Shown here piece by piece: positions 56,301 to 64,000 of a DNA stretch of 64,000 nucleotides. The position numbers and the translations under genes are program-made. The notes under the pieces were generated by a model, which ran no database searches, was not told the DNA's origin, and saw only the letters and a list, made by a program, of their open reading frames with translations. The stretch is from Rhypophila decipiens. Lineage: Eukaryota; Ascomycota; Sordariomycetes; Sordariales; Naviculisporaceae. Location: assembly GCA_033297075.1 (NCBI GenBank), contig MU858054.1:62001-126000 (forward strand), in the 5' to 3' direction. The stretch's first letter is position 1. Each line of letters starts with the position of its first letter.

Positions 56301-56387
56301 CAAGTCTGTGGGTCGAGATTTTTTTGTGCTGTCGGGGATGACGGTTGCAAGCCGGTGGCTTGGAGGGGAAGAATCGAAGTAAGCCAT
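53301..56387 (-). CDS. FUN30: FUN30/SMARCAD1-type SNF2 chromatin remodeller
   Basis: One uninterrupted 1,028-codon exon. The N-terminal 310 residues are disordered and Ser/Pro/Lys-rich. They contain two hydrophobic-acidic motifs, EFIMISDDE (about 128-136) and QIIDLVSDDGE (about 288-298), which resemble SUMO-interacting motifs. A CUE-like segment (ELGARVLNYLNSCDVVQLMAI) is at about 322-342. The SNF2 core has Walker A DDMGLGKT (498-505), DEGH box (614-617), LSGTPVQNN (641-649), and the second lobe with LVFTRFAKVIEIL (869-881), TTGSGGTGINLT and the arginine motif QAENRAHRLGQTRP (953-966). DEGHKMKN and ERVARARTILEPFILQRRKEQVLKDLPPK match the Fun30/SMARCAD1 branch rather than ISWI or SWI2. Such enzymes slide nucleosomes to help heterochromatin silencing and DNA-end resection. 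The gene is divergent from VMA21. Confidence 0.93.
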   Translation of the reverse strand: MAYFDSSPPSHRLATVIPDSTKKSRPTDLLDFIDDEEDSSDDLASLSESPYFTQPTQIVERPTLKPKTALASSPKSIVEVPASSPFRKSPPPRPAGRLANIMAPAGTEYRPPARVATATIAKNPNKREFIMISDDELEKPLYIHDSSDDERPARGDIRPSSFQRKESDSIAVAVPKPPMKQVIFSFRNPLKAFSNRNKISKPSSSQGSLVTSPARPSGMQKDWATNLVSSSAASSDDSLDSLGASPVKLPVAKPRRRLIQGRRPRQASPSFSSSPVKPDSKPIPIRQQIIDLVSDDGEDDDNFKQVREATPESPQEISSNDELGARVLNYLNSCDVVQLMAIANIKEESAKSMLSHQPFATLEAARNVSISQKKQKRSSKTARVAIGEDIVAAIKNYTRALDGIDHVIAVCDKRAEQIKAVTSTWKVDVTGQSRIESKNDEGKPMTPMSMQSSSALFDLPLREPKFMKGNCVMKSFQLYGLNWLYTLYEKGYGGILADDMGLGKTCQVISLMCSIVEDWTDNGGTDDDENRPWPNIIFVPPSTLANWQAEFKRFAPGLQVTVYGGSQATRDEIAYEIQEDPAAHHVVLTSYTQVSRSEDIVNLRRLRPIVTVYDEGHKMKNPKTKLYKDLLRVSSTWRLILSGTPVQNNLMEMVALLQFVDPDLFKDHVEDLEDLFNQKASLTAVSQGALLKTERVARARTILEPFILQRRKEQVLKDLPPKTARIIHCEMEKSQSTIYRDYERRFKKDGITEAREKGRENDNNNVWIQLRKSAIHPQLFRRYFKDADVEKIASILMKKVPQTDLRQPNLQHLINELKALSDFEIHLWCRDYRCIRSFDIPDGSWMDAAKVKTLLNLVRQYQANGDRALVFTRFAKVIEILGECLASEKIPYLALQGSTDVSERQNLINEFNSDENIPVFLLTTGSGGTGINLTAANKVIIFDQSDNPQDDLQAENRAHRLGQTRPVEVIRLISKDTVEELVYKACQKKLELANRVVGYNVEMTQSDMEAAVREEMKKSTIGSPPDSD

Positions 56388-57192
56388 TTTGGCCGGTCAA
56401 TTGGCACCGCAGGGCTGACGGGAAACCGAAAGTAAAAATCAAGACGAAGAAGATTTGAGATGGAAGACAGGGAACGACACCGTGTGCGGTTCAATTGCAA
56501 GATTTCGTCGGATCCCTTTTGCCAACAAAACACTCCTCCCTCATCGGGCCGTAATGGACACAAAGAAGGAAGCCAAAAAACCTATATTTAGAAGACACAA
56601 AAAAGTGAATGCAGGGTATTGTGAGTTCAGTTTTGCTGTTGCCGTCGCGCAGAGTAGTCGAGAAAGTTGCCCGTAACAACAGCACCGAAGCAAGGAGAGG
56701 TGGTTGTGGTTGTTGAGATGAACCACGTCCCGTAAATAATTCGCCGTTGAACCATCCTAGCTTAAGGCGTGCAGGACGACCCCACACGCGACACGATAAA
56801 CTGGAATTTTTTGCGGGGCAACGCGACTGAGAGCTCTGCACGTCTGCACGTGAACCCCGGCCGATCAATTAAATCCAAGATGCTGTATGAATAGCAACAA
56901 TCTGCCCAAGATCTCACTATTCCTGCATCCAACTGACAAAGGCAGTTTTGTATCTGTCGTCAGCCAATTTATTCATCCTACGGAGCGTTTCTCATTCATC
57001 GATAGCATTCGATTAGACTTCATTTCAACCCAAAATCTTTGACGAGGGCCATTATATCCTTATCAGCGACTAGCTTCATTCACTCAACAACGTTTCTTTC
57101 ACAACGCAGTACCCGGGCTTTGAAGATCTTCCCCTTCAACAATCGTAAACTCCAGCAGCAAACACTATCTATCCCCTTTGCCAACATCAACA
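56388..57192. promoter_or_regulatory. Shared 5' region of FUN30 and VMA21
   Basis: About 805 bp between divergent start codons; promoters of both genes are expected here. The right end (about 57000-57190) is pyrimidine- and AT-rich before the VMA21 ATG. No other gene was seen. Confidence 0.5.
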
Positions 57193-57777
57193 ATGGCAAC
57201 CCGCAGGATCATTTCATCAGAAAAGACCCTTCTCGAAAAGGATGACAGAATCGGTTCCAGCCCGGCGGCAAACGAAAAGTCCAACATCACCCCTGCCGTC
57301 CCGACGTACGTTCGCTTCACTTTGCCCTATTTTCACGGCTGACGACGCACCTTTCATCTTCACCCCTATTTCTCACCCACAAAGCTAACAACGACCCCAA
57401 ATCTTTAAAGCTCCGTTATATTGAAACTCCTAGCATTCACCCTTGCAATGATCGTTGTCCCAATCGGCTCCTACTTTCTAACAGTCGACAATTTATTCAA
57501 AGGTGAGTGACAACAGCCCCCTTTTTCTCACCCAAAACACAAACAGACAAACGCAAACACACATAGTCCAGGACAATGTATACATACACCCAAAGAAGAT
57601 AAACATGCTCAAACAAAGACTCATATGATTTTAGGCAACGCAACCTACGCAGGGGCCACAGCGGCCATAATGGCCAACATGGTTCTGATCGGGTACATCA
57701 TCGTAGCCATGGCAGAAGACCAGTCAGATACACTTGGCCCCGCCCAAGACGGTGTCGAGAGAAAGAAGGACCGCTAA
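57193..57777 (+). CDS. VMA21: V-ATPase assembly factor VMA21
   Basis: Three short exons assembled by hand: 57193-57305, 57411-57502 and 57635-57777, 348 nt in all (115 aa), the typical fungal size. Donors GTACGT and GTGAGT and acceptors TTAAAG and TTTTAG keep the frame. The protein has a polar N-terminus, a first membrane helix (SVILKLLAFTLAMIVVPIGSYF), a short loop (LTVDNLFKGNATYAG), a second helix (AAIMANMVLIGYIIVAMAE), and a lysine-containing tail ending KKDR, which fits ER retrieval. Vma21 chaperones assembly of the V0 sector of the vacuolar proton pump in the ER and cycles back from the Golgi. No single frame longer than about 70 codons shows it, so it is easily missed. Confidence 0.95.
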
Positions 57778-58816
57778 ATAAGGAAACTACTCAAGATAGA
57801 TGACATGTAGGAATTCAAGGTGTAGAACTAATCATTTTACCACATGTAATATCTATGTTATCAACAAGGCTCTCTTATTTGTTCCAAGAAGCCTTTCTTT
57901 TCTTACCAAGGTTTTGCTTACCCCTGGCAAACTTTACATGAGGAAACGCTTTGACGATCTCCAGACTATGGTCCTCACGTCTGACTGTGGCGTTTCTGAG
58001 GACGGTCGGCGACCCTGCTCGCAGAAAGATTCACAATATTGAACAGTGAATGGTCGGAGAAAGACAGTGGGGAAATGAGATACGGTAAGAGTCATCTCGA
58101 ACCCAGATGTCCCAGCTGCTTGCTGTCATGCCTTGAAACAAGGTTGGTATTATACTGGCTAGAGTGTTTGTTATTAGCAATTCCCAGATTAATTATAGCC
58201 CAGCCCCCCCATACCATGTCTTCCTGAAAGTCGCATATACACACGAAGAAAATAGGCTCATGATGCACTGTGATAGATCAAGAAGAAGAAAGTCGCCAGT
58301 TTCCCATTATGTGTGTTCACACTTCCTCCCATATTGTTTCCCATTTCGCCCTCCATATCCCAGTTCCTTCCAAAAGCACAAGCAAACCCCTGCAATGAAC
58401 TCGACAAGTCTGCCAGACGTACCGGCTGAGCAAATACTACCGAGCGAGCTCTGCTGTTCGGCTTCTCTTTGCTGCGTCATTTCATCCACCCGTTCCATCA
58501 AGTTCTTCCAATCGTTTCACTGACAACTCCGTTCGTCGCCACGAGAATTTCCACCCTATATCGCATCATTGCCATACTGCCAAAACAAGAGAGCAAAACA
58601 AAAGATATGAAAAACAAAGGAAAACGAGCGATTAATACACCCAGTCCAGCCGTAGGCAACATAGGGTCGGAGAAAGGGATGTCGGGTATCGAAGGAGGGG
58701 CCTGAATAAATGAAAATGCCAACACATGCGGTGCTTTTGTTCGTTAGGTTTTGCTGATGATCCCCTCTCAGGCAGCAGCATGTCGATTGCTCGATTCCGT
58801 GGTCTGAACAGCAAAA
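57778..58816. other. Convergent 3' region of VMA21 and DUF2406 gene
   Basis: About 1 kb between stop codons on opposite strands. No gene, tRNA or repeat recognised; 3' UTRs expected. Confidence 0.5.
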
Positions 58817-60382
58817 CTAGCTGCCCTTGCTGAATCGGCGAGAAAACCAGCTCTTTCGTTTGTCTGGCGCAGCGGGCCTTTGTTGTGGTTGCTGGGAGGG
58901 CTGAGGATTGGTATTGGTCGTCGGCTTTCTCAATATTCTATCCTTGTGAGGAGGTGCGGGTGGCGCACTGTTTCCGTAGTTGACAGCACCATTCGTCTGA
59001 GGATATCCAGCAACAGCCTGATTCCCAGTACCTCCACCATTCATCACAGGGGAGCCCTTGACTCCAACTGTGAAAGTAGGTGGCTGGTACTCTGTGTCCT
59101 GACTGAATCCAATGCCATAGTCGTTGACTGGCTCCGGCTGGCGCTTTTGTACGGCCTGCACGCGGTCTACGGAGCTGTTTTCACTGCTCGTAGGATCGGT
59201 TTGGTATCCCGCAGGTTCGGCGTAACTTCCACTTCCAGAGGCCGATGCCACGGTTTCATAAGAACGGTGATTGCTCGGTATGGAATATTCGTTGGGATTT
59301 TGCTGTCGGTAGCCGGGGTAATTGTTCATGTCGGAATTCGCCCTGGGGTACCTTCTCGGCGGCGGCCCTCCGTTGAAATTCCCTTGTTGTTGGTCAAGAT
59401 AACTGTCCCGAGACCAACCCCCGGGCGGCTGACGCAGATCATGCTGGCTGCCGTGGCGACTTGAATAAATCATCGACGGCGGGCGGTTGGCATAAAAGCT
59501 GTCATGGGAGAATCGAGCAGGCGCACCATCTGCAGGGGAAACTATCAGCGATCTTGGCATCGGCTGGGCTGCTGACGGCCGAGCGAGCTTACTGTTGCCA
59601 TAATAGCTTGCCCGTCTACTGTTCCACGGAGCCTCAGATTCTGGGACATTGTTTGTCAGTGGGCATTCACGAGCAGAGCTTGAGGAGGCTGAGTTACCTG
59701 GCCGAATGTACGATTTGCGATTGCCGTAGTTACCATCGATTGCGGCCTCAAAGCTTCGGATGGTGTCTAATGGGCGCTCCCAGCGGCTTCTGGTGGGGTT
59801 GGAGCGATCAGGCTCCGCTGTAACCAATGTTAGCTCGGGACAGGGGAAACACGAAATCGTTTAGAACGTACCGATGGGGTTACCAAAGGCATCCTTGTGT
59901 TGCATTGCCCTAAGAGAGGCCAGCGACGTTTTGGAATTTGCCGCGATCTCAGCTTCTCAAAAGTCAGTAGAAATCCTTGCTCGACCACACATGGCGATTT
60001 GTTACTTACATGGTTCTTGCTCGTTCATTGCCATGGTCGGGTCTGCCTTTGTGTGAAGCCGCTTCGCTTCCTTCTCTAAATGAGTCTCGTGTAGGTCGAT
60101 TTTGTTGCTGTTCGATCCGTGTGACTTGTCAGAGCGGAAACTAAAGCCTCTCGTCCTTCCCGATTGCCCTTGTGCTGGCGATTGAGGCGGAGGTCTCGTC
60201 TGTATTGCGGGCGGAGGTAGCGGTGTAGACTGGCTCTGGACCTGAGGCTTGTATTGCGATCGAGGCTGATACTGGTACTGCGAGTCAGGCGGTGCCTGTT
60301 GATATTGTTGGTATTGTTGGTCAGGTTGGACCTGCTCGAACTGATGCGGAGGGGTGGGTTGGGGGTAGTTTGTCGTCGCCAT
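58817..60382 (-). CDS. DUF2406 family protein
   Basis: Five exons on the minus strand: 60382-60010, 59952-59872, 59817-59698, 59640-59593 and 59529-58817, 1,335 nt in all (444 aa). The N-terminus is Pro/Gln-rich (QQYQQYQQAPPDSQYQYQ). The conserved block spans exons 1 to 3: KIDLHETHLEKEAKRLHTKA, then LRAMQHKDAFGNPI, then EPDRSNPTRSRWERPLDTIR and SFEAAIDGNYGNRKSYIRP. These are the signature of DUF2406, a fungal family that includes yeast Ymr295c and whose function is unclear; some members associate with the plasma membrane. The C-terminal half is low-complexity (Asn/Gly/Pro/Ser) and ends with the basic KRKSWFSRRFSKGS. Introns 3 (57 nt) and 4 (63 nt) are free of stops and divisible by three, so they could be retained. 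Intron 4 is the least certain. Confidence 0.87.
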
Positions 60383-63300
60383 TTTGTCGAAAGGGATGTG
60401 TGGCTATCTTATTTCAAAATGGGATCCCTGGTCAATTGGCCTGGCGTGGGGAGGAAGAAGTTGGAAGACTACCCCTGCCTCGTTGGCGACCAATTTCCTT
60501 ATCGAAACACAACTGTGAGCTAGAAGCGTACGCTTCTACGGAATAGCGCGATAGACAAGACAGCTAGGATGGGTGAAATGAATAAGGATAAGAGACGGAT
60601 CGCAAATAACTTGGAAGTGATCGCGACAAGATGCTTGTTGACTTGAGGGGCCCCTGTAGCTGGCGCCTTAGTGCTGTCACTGCTGTGGGCCAGTAGGGTG
60701 ATGATCCGCAGAAATGGGACTGGAGAGCTTCCAGGGGTGTTGCAGATGGTTCGGAAATCAAGGCAGGGCCAGTTTGACGTGGCTGGGGGCCGGTGCGGGC
60801 GGATGTTGTGCCTGAAAATAGCCCGTGTTGAGACGACACGCAACAAACGGTCGGGGAATCAGACTCCACAAGAAGCTACCCCAAAACAGCCGAGCCTTTT
60901 TTTCACTGGAACACGCTAAACTGATTAGCTAGACAGCTCATGACAAGGGATAAACTCGGGACGAATTTGCTGGGACCACCACACCTTTGAAGATGCCGCT
61001 CTTCCAGTTAGCGCTGTTGGATGGCTCACACCGGTTCTCGTAATTTCCAGGCAAAGAACTCAGGTTCTTTCTTTCGAAAATAACCACAGTCTCTTGTCTC
61101 GCAAATCCACCTCACGGCCTGACAATTGATCTGAAACCACTTTGCGATACGCGAAAAACGCCAATGGCGGAGATCCCGGGGTCGACCGACACTTGGTTGC
61201 TTTTTCAGATGATGGCGCTTGCTGACGTCAGGTCCAACGACTCGATGGGGCGCAGCCTTACACGGTAGAAAGTGTCGAGATTTCCCGCTTTATAGGACGG
61301 TTCTGTTGAGACGACTGGTATCGGTACTGTACGCGATAGTATCTAGAAGCAATCAGTAACTGACGTCTGCAAATATGCAGAACACTGACATCAATGCTGG
61401 AATGCAGAGTTGACACATGTACAGAGGGTTTGGGAACGCTAATAAGTCAGGGGCTCAACTTACAAAAGAATAAAAAGACCCGGGCTGAAAATCGACTCGG
61501 ATCAATATTGCTGGCGTCTGCTAAATAATTGATCCTAACAATGCAGAATAATAGCTTTGGAACGATAGTGGAATTCGGGGGTTGCCTTGGGCGTTGGTAG
61601 GCACGAGCACGAAACCAGCGGACGAGCGAAGGTGAGACGACTGCAAACGAGTGAATTGACTGGTTGGAATGTCGAGATCAAGAAGTTGTTGTGTCGAGCG
61701 AGTATTCTCAAATGCCCAAAAGTTTCAAATATGGACAAGCGGACAATCGTCTTTGTGGGATAGCAGCTTCTTAAGGATTTTCGACCGGACACAGAAACCC
61801 TGCAACATCGGATTAATAGAGGATGGGAGGCCACGCAAGTCCTGCACATCGAATCGTCTTGGAATCGTGTGGATGCATGACCTGCTGCTGTGAGGATCCC
61901 CGATGGACGACGTGTGTGGTTGCTGTGGTGGGGGGAGAGGGGGCGGTGCCAAGTCTCTGGTCGTTCTGATTCGCGCTCCTGTCCGGACCTTTCAGGCTTG
62001 TTTGCTGATGGCAAGTTTTCCACACGAGCCAACACGAGCCTGAAGAAGAGATACTCATGCCACAAACCTGCTGCTCTCGTTCTCGTACAGTACCAAGGCC
62101 CCACATTATAGTGACAAGACCTTCTTGCCTCAAAGAAGAACTTTGTCCCAATTAAACGAACACGATCTGCTCACTGTTACCCAAGGGACAGACGAAAGTA
62201 TTCACGCTGTATGCATGTACTACCTATACTGCCGGTATAGCAAAAAGCCTATATGATATGGGTATGTCCTCTATTTGGAGACTGGGCTTCGTTACTGTCC
62301 AGCTTGGGTGGAATATGTCGTTTCCATGAATGCATTCTGAGTTCTATCTCCTCGCTCCACGCTTGGACAGCCTTCTGGCGATGGCACGCTGCCACGCAGT
62401 CTTGTCCTTTCCCTGGACGAGGCCGACATCAATATCATCCTCGGTCCTTTTCGCATATCACAAGTGAGGCACGACACAGAGCCGCCGATGGCGTGTCGGT
62501 TCCTTCTGTAGCTTCCTTCCATGGCACTGTCCATTTGACCACTTACTCGACCTCGGGAACGAGCCAACACCAGAACGGGGAGTTTTAATGTACTGTACGG
62601 GTCAGGTCACTGAATCGATACAGGGCTTGAAAAGATCCATATGAGGAGCTTGGCGTGTGTCATTGCTGGTAGCCAACAGGGTCCCCCTTTCCCGTCGAAC
62701 CTTTTTTTTTAAATCGTTGATTTTTTTCTATAACAGTTGGCAAGCTTGCAACCATAATTACGAAGGCCGTGCTCTCAAATGTTCGAAATTCACGTTATTC
62801 TCCAACGTAACATCTGCTTGACAACTGCATCTCGTGGAGAGTTGCCCCATGGCCGTTGGATCCTACCCACCCTGTCGGCCCCTGATCCTCGGTGTTTGCG
62901 GGGCGAAGCTCTCCACGACTGTTAATCATGACGGAAGCGGCGAAGGATAAAATCTAATGATAGATGCCCAGGACACTATCGCAGCTCCTCAGCGAGGTCC
63001 CACTGTTAACAACAGTTGTCGCCCCGTGATTGTCGGTCTCCGGGCCCATCGACATGGTCAATCTCCATTATCAGAGGACATATACCTAATATACTACAAG
63101 ACTGCATCAAATGGTGCCGCATCACACATCCCAATCCTGTTTGGATATTCATGGACAACACAAATTCAAGGCAGTCGGCCGCATTGCATGGCCTGTCAAT
63201 CCTACACAGGCCTCCATCTGACTGTTGATTCAGGGCCACAAGAGGCAGATAATATTAACCGGAGACCGCCCGGTCCAATGCTATGAGTGGGATTTTGGCA

Positions 63301-64000
63301 TTCGCCCCCGCTCCTCCGGCCTCCCGAACCACACTTCAGGTAGCACTGCTTGGGCGAATAAACCTGGAACGTTAACCTGGAAACGAGAGTCTCCCGCCTG
63401 CTGGCTGGCATAGACGATGCAGGAAGGTCGCAATCAAGGTCAGACCAAGAACACGGCAAGCTCGGATATCAATCAACTCTCATGCATCAAGTAAAGGAAG
63501 CACTGATAAGGTACGGACAGAAGGTCAAGTCCAAGTTGATTCCATTGGTTTGACTTTGGCTGCACAGAGACGCACCAAAATCTTCTCGAAAGGTCTCGAG
63601 GTGCTCTCCTTTGCTCCTGGTTTCTTTCCATGGTACGCGTATGTACATGTCTTAACATGACACTTCATGTCTTCTCATTAGTAACCCGTAGTACTCATTG
63701 CTTTCTGAAGCCGCCAGGTGTATAAAACCCAAGGACTCTGGCCCGCAAGAGCTGGTCCACTTCTCTCACGGGGTGCCGGCTTCACTCTCGTACCCGAGGA
63801 CGTACCGACAGTGGGGCATCAGCGCCTTTTTGACATGATGGCCCCTGTTAGTGCCTGATCTTTCCATAGGGCTGGGTCGAGCAAACAATTCTAGTATCAA
63901 GTCACTCTGTTCATATGAGCCTTCGATCTCCTCGATGGGAGTTCAACACCGTCCGTCTCTAAGAATACAACCTCCGAATTTATAGCGAAAGCGCATTTTA
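60383..64000. other. 3.6-kb region without a recognised gene
   Basis: The left end is the DUF2406 promoter. The rest contains only short overlapping frames on both strands (longest about 189 codons, 61535-62104 on the minus strand) without domains or plausible splicing. No tRNA, rRNA or long repeat was seen. A gene starting beyond the right edge could have its 5' or 3' region here. Confidence 0.45.

Noticed and set aside
61535..62104. 189-codon minus-strand frame
   Set aside because: Composition rich in Arg, Ser, His and Cys without domain or signal, and overlapping frames of similar size exist on both strands.

Overview
This is a piece of nuclear DNA from a filamentous ascomycete (Pezizomycotina; a Sordariomycete is most likely, but that is inference). 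The evidence is short spliceosomal introns of about 50-180 bp with GTRNGT donors and CTRAY-type branch points, TTAGGG-like motifs, a split tRNA-Phe, and typical fungal gene families. These include an LSD1 with a C-terminal HMG box, a CRH cell-wall transglycosylase, a CYP52-type P450, a secreted GH20 hexosaminidase, VMA21 and a DUF2406 protein. Genes are monocistronic and lie on both strands. No operons, CRISPR arrays, rRNA genes or prokaryotic features were seen.

Layout. 1-3.3 kb: 3' part of an LSD1/KDM1-like histone demethylase (+). 4.3-4.45 kb: tRNA-Phe(GAA) with a 79-nt intron (-). 5.2-6.5 kb: ATP synthase gamma subunit (-), divergent from DNA topoisomerase I (+, 7.4-10.6 kb). 11.8-13.2 kb: GPI-anchored CRH glucanosyltransferase (-). 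13.8-14.2 kb: a 357-bp MITE. 15.4-18 kb: two divergent, unrecognised membrane-protein genes. 19.9-22 kb: aromatic aminotransferase (+), convergent with a P450 (-, 22.7-24.6 kb). 24.6-28.4 kb: gene-free, with a 386-bp inverted-repeat structure. 28.4-30.4 kb: GH20 N-acetylhexosaminidase (-). 31.45-32.2 kb: a 751-bp transposon-like element with long TIRs, a perfect 8-bp target duplication, an internal minisatellite and a nested palindrome. 33.9-35.5 kb: NAB2-type CCCH poly(A)-binding protein (+). 36.5-38.7 kb: protoporphyrinogen oxidase (+). 39.1-40.6 kb: secreted SGNH/GDSL hydrolase (-). 41.8-42.5 kb: unknown 216-aa protein (-). 42.5-48.9 kb: gene-poor stretch with a 218-bp direct duplication. 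48.9-51.2 kb: DUF3336/patatin protein of the triacylglycerol-lipase family whose nucleophile position is Ala (-). 53.3-56.4 kb: FUN30/SMARCAD1 remodeller (-), divergent from VMA21 (+, 57.2-57.8 kb). 58.8-60.4 kb: DUF2406 protein (-). 60.4-64 kb: no gene seen.

The genes do not form one pathway. Loose themes are chromatin and DNA topology (LSD1, TOP1, FUN30), mitochondrial metabolism (ATP3, HEM14, possibly the aminotransferase), wall and chitin remodelling (CRH, GH20), and lipid or xenobiotic turnover (P450, patatin, SGNH hydrolase). The most unusual items are the 751-bp composite element, the serine-less patatin motif (GTATG), the 79-nt tRNA intron carrying box-like sequences, and several stop-free introns whose length is a multiple of 3. 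Exon structures were assembled by hand from splice signals and frame continuity; they have not been checked against transcripts.
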